A stretch of DNA of 64,000 bases from Pseudolactococcus laudensis (GCF_013449735.1 NZ_JACBNY010000007.1:1-64000), one strand, 5' to 3'. Shown: positions 18,411 to 26,939, numbered from the stretch's first letter. Made by a program: numbers and translations. Notes: generated by a model not told the origin, from the sequence alone.

Positions 18411-19303
18411 TTAATTTTTATCTATTTTTTGTCTATATTCTCTTGGCGATAAGTGACTCCATGATTTAAACTGTCTGGAAAAATGTGACACATTTTGATA
18501 ACCAACAATCTCTGAAATATTAGAAATTGGCAAACTAGGCTGACTTAATAAATATTTTGATTCATTATATCTTAACTGATCTATATATTGTTTAGGACTG
18601 ATAAAATATACTTTTTTAAAAGTTTTAAGCATGGTACTTTCGCTAATATTAAGACTAAAGGCAATATCTTCAAGCGATAGCAAATTTCTATACCTATCCA
18701 TTGGATCAGAAGTAAATTTTCTAAAACGATATTGAATCGTATCAGCAATCGTTTTTGCCAATATTAATATATCATTACTAGAATCTTTAACTTGATTATT
18801 AACATAATCAGCATAATCAATAAGGGCAATCGTCAGCTCGAAAAAAAATTTTTCAACAATGAGTTGTTGTTTCAAAGAATAATTTTTCAAATGCAACAAA
18901 TCAATATAGGCATATAATATTTTTTTATTTTTCCATATGCGGGACTTTCCCTATTTAACAAGATATTAAAATTTTTCAATAAATGATGTTGAATTTCTGA
19001 ATTATCGATATCAAAATGAACACAAAAGTAAGTTAGACCCTCTTTTGAAATACAAGAATTTTTATGGTCCAATCCAGGAGGTATTAATATAATATCTTCT
19101 GCTTTAAAAACATACTCCCGATTTCTTAATTTTGTTTGTTGTACGCCAGAAACTATCAACATAATTTCAAAAGCGTGATGACATTCCCAATCAACAGACC
19201 AGTTATATTTAACACTCTGCTGATGACCGCCAAAAAATTTTATATTATCATTTATTTCTGGCAAATTTGGTAATTTTGTTAGCCATTCTGGATTTGGATG
19301 CAT
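18411..19303 (-). pseudogene. AraC-family regulator, frameshifted in an A7 tract
   Basis: The N-terminal part (18887-19303) is a cupin-like sensor domain (HHAFEIMLIVSGVQQTKLR, IILIPPGLDHKN). The C-terminal part (18411 to about 18930) is the AraC double helix-turn-helix (LEDIAFSLNISESTMLKTFKKVYFISPKQYI and ISEIVGYQNVSHFSRQFKSW). They are in different frames. Adding one A to the A7 run (T7 at 18920-18926 on the plus strand) joins them through GKIKKILYAYIDLLHLKNY and gives 297 residues, the normal AraC length. It precedes GH43/MFS, so it probably regulated xyloside use. Loss of function, slippage-based expression, or a sequencing error are all possible. Confidence 0.8.
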
Positions 19304-19414
19304 ACGACTTCCTACTCAAATCTATTTTAAATCATTTATTATTGAGGCTTAATTTTTAAACTTTTTGTTTACTTCTCATAAAAATTAACTTTTTATACAT
19401 TTTTATCTTGTTTT

Positions 19415-19443
19415 ATCATAACACATATTGAATACGCTTTCAA
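19415..19443 (-). promoter_or_regulatory. AraC-gene promoter with perfect cre site
   Basis: On the minus strand TTGAAA (19438-19443), 17 bases, then TATGAT (19415-19420) form the promoter. TGAAAGCGTATTCA (19429-19442) matches the cre consensus at all 14 positions and overlaps the -35, so CcpA should repress the regulator in glucose. Confidence 0.75.
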
Positions 19444-19524
19444 GTTAAATGGAATTTACAACTCATAATCACATTGTTCCTATAAAGAAAAAGAAAGATT
19501 AGTCACATTATGATATCATTATAT

Positions 19525-19550
19525 AAAAAAAGCATCTCTAAAAGAGACAC
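19525..19550 (-). terminator. Weak terminator after the 91-residue protein gene
   Basis: A short TCTC/GAGA stem with extra weak pairing is followed on the minus strand by seven T residues. Confidence 0.45.
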
Positions 19551-19559
19551 TTAAGCTAC

Positions 19560-19835
19560 TTATTTCAAATCTTCATTTGAAATTGCAATGGATGGATAGT
19601 GACCAATTGTTGTTAAATCTGTATCAAATGGTACGCTGTATACCATAAAATATACGTCATCTTCTTTTTGAGAGAGCAAACGTTCCATCTCATCTGCTGC
19701 TTTCTTTTCATTTAGTGTTGCAAATACAACTGCAACGACACCTACCTTATTTTCAATGAATCCTTTTAGAATAACTTTTAGCGGTGCTTCTCCATGCAGA
19801 CCTATTGCTACCATTTCTTCGTATGATGTGTTCAT
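19560..19835 (-). CDS. Uncharacterised 91-residue protein downstream of the CstR-like gene
   Basis: I do not recognise this family. The 91-residue protein is acidic, soluble, without membrane segments or cysteines, and looks like a small alpha/beta domain (VGVVAVVFATLNEKKAADEMERLL, DVYFMVYSVPFDTDL). A strong AGGAGGTATCATA site precedes its ATG. It lies 57 bases after the CsoR/CstR-like repressor on the same strand and so is probably co-transcribed with it and linked to the persulfide or metal response. The link is by position only. Confidence 0.65.
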   Translation of the reverse strand: MNTSYEEMVAIGLHGEAPLKVILKGFIENKVGVVAVVFATLNEKKAADEMERLLSQKEDDVYFMVYSVPFDTDLTTIGHYPSIAISNEDLK

Positions 19836-19892
19836 TATGATACCTCCTGATGATGCTAAACTTTGATTATTTTTTAAAGCGTTGGGCCTTTG

Positions 19893-20159
19893 CTACTTCT
19901 TAATCACCATCTGAATCGCCTGCTCCATTTTTTCCAGTTGTTCATCTGGATTATCACTCGGATGTTCAAAGCACTGCTTCAAATTTTCAGCCACAATGAT
20001 GCCCATGGTACGATCAATGCCAGAACGAACGGCACTAAGCTGCGTGACGATGTTGACGCAGTCTTTTTCTTCCGCAATCATTTTTTGAATGCCGCGTAAT
20101 TGCCCTTCAACACGTCGTAGGCGATTGATAATCTGTTTTTGGTTATCTGATTCTAACAT
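19893..20159 (-). CDS. cstR: CstR/CsoR-family repressor, probably persulfide-sensing
   Basis: The 88-residue all-helical protein has the CsoR/RcnR family layout: RLRRVEGQLRGIQKMI, Cys34 in EKDCVNIV, and Cys63 in AENLKQCFEH. The copper-binding His of CsoR (HLxxC) is Asn here (NLKQC). This argues against copper sensing and for CstR-type sensing of persulfides through a Cys pair. The neighbouring operon of rhodaneses and a CoA-disulfide reductase supports this. Palindromes ending in GGTAT lie in both its own promoter and that of the divergent operon. Confidence 0.75.
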   Translation of the reverse strand: MLESDNQKQIINRLRRVEGQLRGIQKMIAEEKDCVNIVTQLSAVRSGIDRTMGIIVAENLKQCFEHPSDNPDEQLEKMEQAIQMVIKK

Positions 20160-20206
20160 ACTTGACTCCTTATATACTAAATTTGTATTGCTTGATACCT
20201 TTCATT

Positions 20207-20223
20207 ATACCTATAAGGGGTAT
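20207..20223 (-). promoter_or_regulatory. Operator in the cstR-like promoter
   Basis: ATACC-N7-GGTAT lies in the spacer of the minus-strand promoter, where TTGACT and TATAAT are 17 bases apart, and overlaps the -10. The related motif before the rhodanese operon suggests one repressor controls both. Confidence 0.65.
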
Positions 20224-20264
20224 TTTAGTCAAGTCTAGTAAAATGAAAATGACAATCTTTTTTA

Positions 20265-20310
20265 TTGACAAAGCTGATGATATAGTGTTTAATATACCCT
20301 ACAAGGTATA
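20265..20310 (+). promoter_or_regulatory. Rhodanese-operon promoter and CstR-type operator
   Basis: TTGACA (20265-20270), 17 bases, then TTTAAT (20288-20293) form the promoter. The palindrome TATACC-N6-GGTATA (20293-20310) starts at the -10 and covers the transcription start, a classic repressor position. Confidence 0.7.
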
Positions 20311-20325
20311 TAAGGAGACCACAAC

Positions 20326-20640
20326 ATGTTATCTTTTTTTAGAAAAACACCCTCAATTTCTATAACAGAATTAAGTAAGAAATTAACGAAACCTCTAACA
20401 CTACTGGATGTTCGGACACCTCAGGAATACCAATCGGGACATATCAAACAAGCTAAAAATGTGCCTTTAACCGAAATCGGACGTTATTCAGGTCAAGATA
20501 GCAAGCTCTATGTCATTTGTCAATCTGGTATGCGCAGTCGCCAAGCGACTAAAATCCTTAATAAAAAAGGTTATGATGTCACTAATGTCCGAGGTGGCAT
20601 GTCTCAATGGACTGGTTATACGGTAGGATGTATGAAATGA
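20326..20640 (+). CDS. Rhodanese-domain sulfurtransferase
   Basis: The 104-residue protein is a single rhodanese domain with LLDVRTPQEYQSGHIKQAKNVP and the active-site loop CQSGMRS, whose Cys carries the persulfide. It acts in the cytoplasm as a sulfur carrier. An AAGGAGACC site precedes the start. Its stop overlaps the start of the next gene (ATGA), so translation is coupled. It is the first gene under the CstR-type operator. Confidence 0.88.
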   Translation: MLSFFRKTPSISITELSKKLTKPLTLLDVRTPQEYQSGHIKQAKNVPLTEIGRYSGQDSKLYVICQSGMRSRQATKILNKKGYDVTNVRGGMSQWTGYTVGCMK

Positions 20641-22286
20641 AAATTATTATCGTTGGTGGCGTTGCTGGTGGTATGTCAGCCGCAACTCGCTTACGTCGTT
20701 TAATGGCTGATGCTGAAATCATCGTTTTTGATAAGGGACCATTTGTATCCTTTGCTAACTGTGGTTTACCCTACTATGTCTCAGGTGAAATCAGTCATAA
20801 AGCAGCACTCCTCCTTCAAACGCCAGAGTCTTTAAAGGCACGGTTTAACTTAGATGTCAGACCCTTGCATGAAGTCACTAGCATTTCCCCTGAAAAACAT
20901 GAACTGCAAGTTAGTTTTGAGGGAAAAGTGTGGACCGAAAGTTATGACAAACTCATCTTATCACCAGGTGCCAAGCCTTTCATCCCTGAGATCGCTGGCT
21001 TAGATCAGGCGAGAAATGTGTTTACTTTAAGAAATGTGCCGGATTTAGATCGCATCATGACGCATCTCACGCCTGAGACTAAAACGGCTGTTGTCATCGG
21101 TGCTGGTTTTATTGGTCTCGAGATGGCTGAAAACTTAAGCAAACGAGGCTTAGCGGTTACCCTCATTGAGAAAGCCCCACAAGTCTTACCGCCACTTGAC
21201 ATAGAAATGGCTGCTTATGTCAAAAATGAACTGATCGCATCTGGTGTGATGGTTAAAACATCGTCTTCTGCCCTTGCCTTTCAACCAGCTGGTCGCGAGA
21301 TTGTCCTAAATACTGGCGAGGTTGTTACCAGTGATTTGACGATTTTGTCAGTTGGCGTTCAACCCGAAACTAGCCTGGCACAAGCCGCAGGTCTCAAACT
21401 CGGTATAGGCGGAGGGATTTTGGTCGACGACCATTACCAAACCAGTGCGCCTGATGTCTATGCCGTTGGTGACGCAATTGTCGTCAAACAGCAACTCACA
21501 GGACAAGATGCTTTAATCACCCTAGCATCTCCCGCCAATCGTCAAGGCCGTCAAGTCGCAGATGTCCTTGCTGGGATTAACCGCTTCAATCGTGGCAGTA
21601 TCGGAACGGCTATTGTCCGTGTTTTTGGACTCACTGCTGCTTCGACTGGTTTGAGTGAAGCTCAGGCCAAATTAGCTGACCTTCCGACAGCAGTTGTTCA
21701 TATCACAGGAAAAGATCATGCAGGCTACTATCCGGGTGCTAAAGATCTCCTCCTCAAGCTCATTTTTAACCCCCATTCTGGGGAAATTTATGGAGCACAA
21801 GGTATTGGTGAGAAAGGTGTCGATAAGCGTATCGACATTATCGCAACAGCTATCAAGGGCAACTTAACCATTTTTGATTTGCCTGAACTTGAATTAACCT
21901 ATGCCCCACCTTTTGGATCAGCCAAAGACCCTGTCAATATGCTAGGTTATGCTGCTATGAATCTGGCAGAAGGCTTGAGCGACAACATCCAATTGCATGA
22001 GCTCAAATCCTATCTGGCAAAAGGCTATCGAGTTTTAGACGTTCGACAAGCTCAAGAACTCGAGCAAGGTAGCTTCCCAAACGCCCTGCATATCCCTTTA
22101 AACGACTTGAACGATAGACTGTCAGAATTAGACCCTGATCAAGCTTACATTGTCAGCTGCCAAAGTGGCCTACGGAGTTATCTAGCCGAGAGACTACTCA
22201 AACAAGCAGGCTTTACTGTTAAAAATTTAGATGGCGCTTTCGCCCTCTACCAAACTGTCCTACCGGAGGAAACTAACTATGTATAA
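20637..22286 (+). CDS. cdr: CoA-disulfide reductase with C-terminal rhodanese domain
   Basis: The 549-residue flavoprotein has an N-terminal FAD site (MKIIIVGGVAGGMSAATRLRR), the single redox Cys in FVSFANCGLPYYVSG near 42, a central NAD(P)H-binding GAGFIGLEMAENL, and a dimerisation domain. A C-terminal rhodanese domain (about 460-549) has the loop CQSGLRS. Such CoADR-rhodanese fusions reduce CoA disulfide and CoA or other persulfides. The start at 20637 overlaps the previous stop; an upstream in-frame start at 20607 lies inside the rhodanese gene and is less likely. Confidence 0.9.
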   Translation: MKIIIVGGVAGGMSAATRLRRLMADAEIIVFDKGPFVSFANCGLPYYVSGEISHKAALLLQTPESLKARFNLDVRPLHEVTSISPEKHELQVSFEGKVWTESYDKLILSPGAKPFIPEIAGLDQARNVFTLRNVPDLDRIMTHLTPETKTAVVIGAGFIGLEMAENLSKRGLAVTLIEKAPQVLPPLDIEMAAYVKNELIASGVMVKTSSSALAFQPAGREIVLNTGEVVTSDLTILSVGVQPETSLAQAAGLKLGIGGGILVDDHYQTSAPDVYAVGDAIVVKQQLTGQDALITLASPANRQGRQVADVLAGINRFNRGSIGTAIVRVFGLTAASTGLSEAQAKLADLPTAVVHITGKDHAGYYPGAKDLLLKLIFNPHSGEIYGAQGIGEKGVDKRIDIIATAIKGNLTIFDLPELELTYAPPFGSAKDPVNMLGYAAMNLAEGLSDNIQLHELKSYLAKGYRVLDVRQAQELEQGSFPNALHIPLNDLNDRLSELDPDQAYIVSCQSGLRSYLAERLLKQAGFTVKNLDGAFALYQTVLPEETNYV

Positions 22287-22575
22287 AAACATGACCATAT
22301 CAGACTTTTATCAAGCAAGCCTAGAAGGAAAGCTCACCATCATTGATGTTCGAGAAGCCTATGAATTCGACTATGGCCATGTGCCAGGTGCTGTGAACTT
22401 ACCTTTGAGTGAATTTGAAGGCTATGACAAACGATTGTCGAAAAATACCCCCTACCATATCATTTGTCAAGCAGGCGTTAGGTCTGTTCAAGCCTGCCAA
22501 TTTTTGGATCCCCAAGGATATGATGTGACAAATATCCTGGAAGGGACGGGTGCTTGGCCAGGGGAACTGGTCTAA
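22279..22575 (+). CDS. Rhodanese-domain sulfurtransferase, second copy
   Basis: The 98-residue protein is a single rhodanese domain with IIDVREAYEFDYGHVPGAVNLPLSEF and the loop CQAGVRS with the active Cys. The start at 22279 is chosen because CCGGAGGAAACTAACT precedes it; it overlaps the end of the CoA-disulfide reductase by eight bases. With the first rhodanese and the fused one, the operon carries three rhodanese domains. Confidence 0.88.
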   Translation: MYKNMTISDFYQASLEGKLTIIDVREAYEFDYGHVPGAVNLPLSEFEGYDKRLSKNTPYHIICQAGVRSVQACQFLDPQGYDVTNILEGTGAWPGELV

Positions 22576-22581
22576 GCCAAT

Positions 22582-22620
22582 AAAAAATGCGTCAGGAAAA
22601 CTGTTCCTACGCATTTTTTT
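22582..22620. terminator. Bidirectional terminator
   Basis: AAAAAATGCGT pairs with ACGCATTTTTT, with an inner AGGAA/TTCCT stem. It separates the convergent rhodanese operon and surface-protein gene. Confidence 0.88.
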
Positions 22621-22638
22621 GATTGATTGTCATTAACT

Positions 22639-24876
22639 TTATGAGGTTGGTTGATTGACGATAACGTTAGAGTCAAAGGCATCAGACCAACTCGTGTTGG
22701 GATTTGGAATGGTGACCGTGGTTAAAGCACTACAAAAATGAAAAGCATGATCGCCAATGGTCATTACACTAGACGGAATGATGACGCTTCCTAAACGACG
22801 ACATAGTTCAAAAGCACCCTCTCCAATGGTTGTAACGCCTTTTGGAATCGTAAGGTGAGTTAGGTAATAATTACCACCAAAAGAGTAATCTCCTATTGTT
22901 CTGATGCTATCTGGAATCATGAGATTGGCTATGACGTAACGTGGCGTATCATCCGTAGCTATGGCAGCTCGGTTTAGAAAAGCTTTTTCCCCAATGGTCG
23001 TTACGGGATAAGTCACACCATTAATGATTGTGCTAGTCGGAATGACAAGATCAAGAGGATCCCCTTCTATGACAGGCTTGACTACTTCGATAAACCCTGT
23101 CACACATGCTTCACCGTTTGCGACACTATAAGTCAATTCTATCTTCTTACTCGTTTCTGAACTCGTGACAATGATATTAGATATTGCAGTCTTACCACCA
23201 TCTGCTGTTTTGACTGTTAGCGTTGCAGTACCCGCTTTTTTAGCTGTTACTTTACCTGTGCTATCAACCGTTGCTACCGTGGTATCGCTTGACGAATAAG
23301 CGACAGCTTTATTAGTTGCGTTACTCGGTGACACTGTTGCTGTTAATTGTGCTGTCTTACCAACATCTAGCGTTGTTGCTGAAGACGTCAGGGATACTCC
23401 TGTTACTGGTATTGTTGCGACTGGATCGGTGACTATGATTTTTATAGTCGCAGTCTTAGAGACGTCTGCTTTCTTAACAGTCAGCGTTGCAGTACCAGCT
23501 TTTTTAGCTGTTACTTTACCTGTGCTATCAACCGTTGCGACCGCGGTATCACTTGACGAATAAGCGACAGCTTTATTAGTTGCGTTACTCGGTGACACTG
23601 TTGCTGTTAATTGTGCCGTCTTACCGACATCTAGCGTTGTTGCTGAAGACGTCAGGGATACTCCTGTTACTGGTACTGTTACTACTGGAGCGGTGACTGT
23701 GATTTTTATCGTCGCAGTCTTGCCACCATCTGCTGTCTTAACTATCAACACTGCAGTACCAGCTTTTTTAGCTGTGACTTTACCTGTACTATCAACCGTT
23801 GCGACCGCGGTATCACTTGATGAATAAGTGACAGCTTTATTGAATGCATTACTCGGTGACACTGTAGCTGTGATATGAGCAGTCTCTCCAACAGTCAAAG
23901 TCGATTTGTTTACCGTTGCAGTTACTTGGGAGACAGGTATTTTATCAACTAACTTGATTTCAATCGCTTCTAATCGCTTACTTTGTCCAGTCGTGCCACT
24001 CATGGCATCATTTTTGACCCAGTTTTGCCAACCAATACCTTCTATATGTGTGCGATAAACAATATCATATTGCTCGGCTGCAGGAGCATTTTGTTGCCAA
24101 CGGATTTTAATGCCTTCCAATCGCAAAGCTTTACCACTTGTACCCGACATTTGTCCTGCTTTGACATAAGGTCGCCAACCAATCCTTTGAACATGAGTGG
24201 TGTATTCAATTTGACTTTTCAATTCAGGCGCAACGTTGATTTTAATAGCTTCAAGACGTAACGCTTTACCCCATGACCCACTAGATTGTCCTTCCCCAGC
24301 TGCTTGTTGCCAACCATAGTTCTGAATATGCGTACTATACGTCAGCCTATCTCCTGTTTTAGTCTGAGGTTTCGGCTCTAGCTTGATTTGAATCCCTTCC
24401 AAACGCAAACTACGGCCACTGGTCCCACTCATACCACCGTTAACTTGCCAGTCTTGCCAGCCAACGCTTTGAACATGAGTCCGATAATAAACATCATAGT
24501 ATTTGGAGATTTCTCCTGTTAACCGGATTCTAATGCCCTCTAAGCGCAAGCCACGTCCACTGGTACCACTCATTTGATCATTTTTCTTCCATGCTTGCCA
24601 ACCAATACTTTGAACGTGCGTTTGATACTCAATGCCCCCATTCATGCCTGAGATACGGATATTAATGCCTTCAAGACGCAGTGAACGACCACTGGTCCCG
24701 CTCATTGCGCCATCTTTAACATAACCTTGGCAACCAACGTTTTGAACATGAGTTCGATAAGACACCTGTGGTACGGCGGCGACAGCTTGAACCTGTATGG
24801 CCTGTAAGCCTAAACTGATTACAAACATCATTAATACGATCAATAATCGTAGTGGTTGAGTGATTTTATCTCTCAT
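22639..24876 (-). CDS. Secreted surface protein: ChW repeats, Big2 domains, BspA-like LRR
   Basis: The 745-residue protein has a signal peptide (hydrophobic 9-30, cleavage near AVAA). Six ChW repeats follow (near 40, 84, 130, 180, 225, 274), each with a THxQ..GW and SGTSG..LRLEGI pattern; the first has Cys49 in place of the Trp. Three Big2 immunoglobulin-like domains (about 315-395, 403-483, 490-570) are nearly identical. A BspA-type leucine-rich region (about 600-735, TIGEKAFLN, TIGDYSFGG, TIGEGAFELC, TIGDHAFHFC) closes it. No LPXTG or membrane anchor, so it is released or bound through ChW domains. Likely role: adhesion or polymer binding at the cell surface. Confidence 0.85.
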   Translation of the reverse strand: MRDKITQPLRLLIVLMMFVISLGLQAIQVQAVAAVPQVSYRTHVQNVGCQGYVKDGAMSGTSGRSLRLEGINIRISGMNGGIEYQTHVQSIGWQAWKKNDQMSGTSGRGLRLEGIRIRLTGEISKYYDVYYRTHVQSVGWQDWQVNGGMSGTSGRSLRLEGIQIKLEPKPQTKTGDRLTYSTHIQNYGWQQAAGEGQSSGSWGKALRLEAIKINVAPELKSQIEYTTHVQRIGWRPYVKAGQMSGTSGKALRLEGIKIRWQQNAPAAEQYDIVYRTHIEGIGWQNWVKNDAMSGTTGQSKRLEAIEIKLVDKIPVSQVTATVNKSTLTVGETAHITATVSPSNAFNKAVTYSSSDTAVATVDSTGKVTAKKAGTAVLIVKTADGGKTATIKITVTAPVVTVPVTGVSLTSSATTLDVGKTAQLTATVSPSNATNKAVAYSSSDTAVATVDSTGKVTAKKAGTATLTVKKADVSKTATIKIIVTDPVATIPVTGVSLTSSATTLDVGKTAQLTATVSPSNATNKAVAYSSSDTTVATVDSTGKVTAKKAGTATLTVKTADGGKTAISNIIVTSSETSKKIELTYSVANGEACVTGFIEVVKPVIEGDPLDLVIPTSTIINGVTYPVTTIGEKAFLNRAAIATDDTPRYVIANLMIPDSIRTIGDYSFGGNYYLTHLTIPKGVTTIGEGAFELCRRLGSVIIPSSVMTIGDHAFHFCSALTTVTIPNPNTSWSDAFDSNVIVNQPTS
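23180..23950. repeat. In-gene 264-bp near-identical Big2-coding repeats
   Basis: Three copies of the Big2-coding unit lie in tandem. For example, GAAGACGTCAGGGATACTCC occurs at 23381 and 23645, a period of 264 bp (88 codons). The copies differ by few bases, so recent duplication or homogenisation is likely, and the copy number may vary between strains. Confidence 0.8.
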
Positions 24877-25097
24877 CTTCAGTTACTCCAATCTTTTTTA
24901 CACCCTTATATCCTAATGCCGGATATGTATCATTTATGTCAAAAGTACTCATAAAAATATTTTAACATTAAACTCATTAATTGTATATCTTATTATAATA
25001 AAAAATAATAAAACAGTGCAGGTTTTTCTTATATAAAATAAGGGTATTTTAGGTGAATAGGTTTGATAATCTTAATATAAAAAGTGAAAATATAGAT

Positions 25098-25414
25098 ATG
25101 ACAATTTCATTTTTTACAGAAAGATTAAATACAGCAAGACGATCCAAAGGACTGACCCAACTTGACTTGTAAAAAGGTTCGAAATCTCAAAATGTAAAGT
25201 TTCTGCATTTGAACAAGTCCTATCCTATCCATCGCTTGAAATGTTGATGTAAATTTGTTTGATAATTGATGCATCAGCTAATTATTTACTTGGAATTTCA
25301 GATGATCTCCTCTTTAAAATAGGCGATCTAACAGATAGTCAAATTCAAAGTGTTTTACAATTTGTCTCACTTATAGAAAGAGTTAATACCATTATAGATG
25401 ACGACTCACACTAA
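25098..25414 (+). pseudogene. Decayed XRE-family regulator gene
   Basis: ATG at 25098 opens FFTERLNTARRSKGLTQLDL followed by a stop. The next 85 bases encode the rest of a Cro/CI helix-turn-helix (SKxKVSAFEQ, YPSLEML) split over several frames by small deletions. From about 25272 an open frame ASANYLLGISDDLLFKIGDL ends at TAA 25412-25414 with TIIDDDSH. The gene must have coded for about 105 residues. It is broken by at least three lesions. Confidence 0.7.
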
Positions 25415-25488
25415 GTGTTACAATAATAAAATTCCCCCTAGAAAATCAACAAAAAACTGGACACGTACGAAAATGAAGCCTATCAGCT

Positions 25489-25535
25489 AAAAAAGACTAC
25501 TTGCGATTATACTCATCACAAGTAGTCTTTTTTTA
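25489..25535. terminator. Terminator downstream of the RmlC-like gene
   Basis: AAGACTACTTG pairs with CAAGTAGTCTT, with A residues before and T residues after the stem. It can stop transcription in both directions. Confidence 0.88.
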
Positions 25536-26123
25536 TAAACTTGGTTTATTTTCTTTATTAAACTCAATTATTTCTTTAAGCGTTGGAGCTTTAGCATCTT
25601 TTTCAGATACCTGATCAAGATTACCGAGCACGATCGGAATTGGCCATTCAATGCCTAATTCAGGATCTAGCGGGGTTAATGCGACACCTGACATGCCAGG
25701 GCGCCATTCATTATCAAAGCAATAAAGATATTCTGTGTCGTCATCTAGTGCCTGAAATCCATTACAGACGCCTTGCGGGACAAAAACTTGGACACCTGGT
25801 GTTAGATGGACAGTTACAACTGCTCCAAGCGTTTTGCTATCTGCTCTTGTATCAACATAAGCGCCAAATGCAGAGCCGTGAGCGACTGTCACTAATTTCG
25901 CCATCGCTTCGCCGTGCAGGCCTCGAACTGCACCACGCTTGGTTCGCGTTAAATTGATTTGTTGCCACGGATTTAATATATCTGGCAGCACATCAGCATG
26001 TGCGCTTGCGCGATAAAGCTCCCTAACTGTGCCGCGATCATCAGTCACTGTTTTGACATGGATGATTTGTAGTCCGTCAATTTGAGATGTTTCAGAAGCA
26101 AATTCGTTGATTTCTAATGTCAT
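25533..26123 (-). CDS. dTDP-4-dehydrorhamnose 3,5-epimerase-like protein (RmlC family)
   Basis: The 196-residue cupin-fold protein resembles RmlC, which epimerises dTDP-4-keto-6-deoxyglucose. RGLHGEAMAKLVTVAHGSAF holds the catalytic-His region. VFVPQGVCNGFQALDDDTEYLYCFDNEW matches the second conserved block (usually VPxGxAHGFxxL), here with Cys-Asn replacing the usual Ala-His. It is not next to rmlA, rmlB or rmlD, so it may act on another sugar nucleotide. It is followed by its own terminator. Confidence 0.72.
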   Translation of the reverse strand: MTLEINEFASETSQIDGLQIIHVKTVTDDRGTVRELYRASAHADVLPDILNPWQQINLTRTKRGAVRGLHGEAMAKLVTVAHGSAFGAYVDTRADSKTLGAVVTVHLTPGVQVFVPQGVCNGFQALDDDTEYLYCFDNEWRPGMSGVALTPLDPELGIEWPIPIVLGNLDQVSEKDAKAPTLKEIIEFNKENKPSL

Positions 26124-26148
26124 ACAGACTCCTTATCTTTTATTTCAA

Positions 26149-26817
26149 TTATAAATAGGGTACTAAATTTTCAAGAATCACCTTGCACCCATCAGGTAAA
26201 AGATGTGCGCCATCAAAAGTATAGGCTTTCTTCAGATTGCCATGTTCATCAGCCAAACCTTCACTCACATCAATAAAATGAACGCCCAATTTCTGAGCCA
26301 TCTCCCGATTTTTTTCGCTTGCTTGGTTAAACAAGGCGTTACTTCGCGTTGCAAACAGCACAGCCTCATCTTTATCAGAACCAAAGTCGACATTATTCAC
26401 GGGGTAATATTTCAACACAAAAATTTCTGCATCAGGTAATGTTGCCTGTATTTGTCTGATGATTTTTTCGTAATTTTCGTGAAAGATTTCAGGCTCCACT
26501 TGGAAGCCAATGTCATTGGTGCCAATGTTGATAAAAATTTTAGACGGTGCTAAATCAAAAATTTGAGTAGTGATGTGATCCAAGACAAATTGTGTCGTTG
26601 TAGCCCTTACAGCACGGTTATAAATATACTTATCGAACTTGACTTCACCCGCCTCTTCCCATTTTTCAATGGGAAAAAGTTCCATAATAGAACTACCGAT
26701 AAATATAGTCTGCCCCTTTTTGACCGTTTTATTTTTTTCTTGATACTCAGCCAATAGATTGGTTTGAAAGGCTATCAAATTCGGGTTGCGTGTGAGCTCT
26801 TGCGTTTCCTTGCTCAT
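26149..26817 (-). CDS. SGNH/GDSL-family hydrolase
   Basis: The 222-residue protein has the SGNH blocks: IFIGSSIMELFP with the nucleophile Ser in block I, INIGTNDIGF in block III, and TFDGAHLLPDGCK with the catalytic Asp-His pair in block V. No signal peptide, so it is a cytoplasmic esterase or acyl/acetylhydrolase. An AGGAGGTG ribosome binding site precedes the start. It is on the same strand as the RmlC-like gene, 25 bases upstream, and is probably co-transcribed with it. Confidence 0.85.
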   Translation of the reverse strand: MSKETQELTRNPNLIAFQTNLLAEYQEKNKTVKKGQTIFIGSSIMELFPIEKWEEAGEVKFDKYIYNRAVRATTTQFVLDHITTQIFDLAPSKIFINIGTNDIGFQVEPEIFHENYEKIIRQIQATLPDAEIFVLKYYPVNNVDFGSDKDEAVLFATRSNALFNQASEKNREMAQKLGVHFIDVSEGLADEHGNLKKAYTFDGAHLLPDGCKVILENLVPYL

Positions 26818-26898
26818 AAAAACACCTCCTGCTTCCTTTTCTAACCATATTTTAACACTTATAGGCTTTGATAGCTACTTTAAAGATGATGTGATTAG

Positions 26899-26932
26899 AA
26901 AAAAAGTCAACCACGCTTATATTGGCTGACTT
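26899..26932 (-). terminator. Terminator of the methyltransferase gene
   Basis: AGTCAACCA pairs with TGGCTGACT (one mismatch) and the stem runs into seven T residues on the minus strand. Confidence 0.8.
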
Positions 26933-26939
26933 CAGTTTA

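Noticed and set aside
19560-20159. Copper-resistance operon controlled by CsoR
   Set aside because: The copper-binding His is replaced by Asn, and no copper ATPase or chaperone gene is nearby; the neighbours are sulfur-transfer genes.
23180-23950. Regular repeats read as a possible array or minisatellite
   Set aside because: They are in frame and encode Big2 domains; the period is an exact multiple of three.
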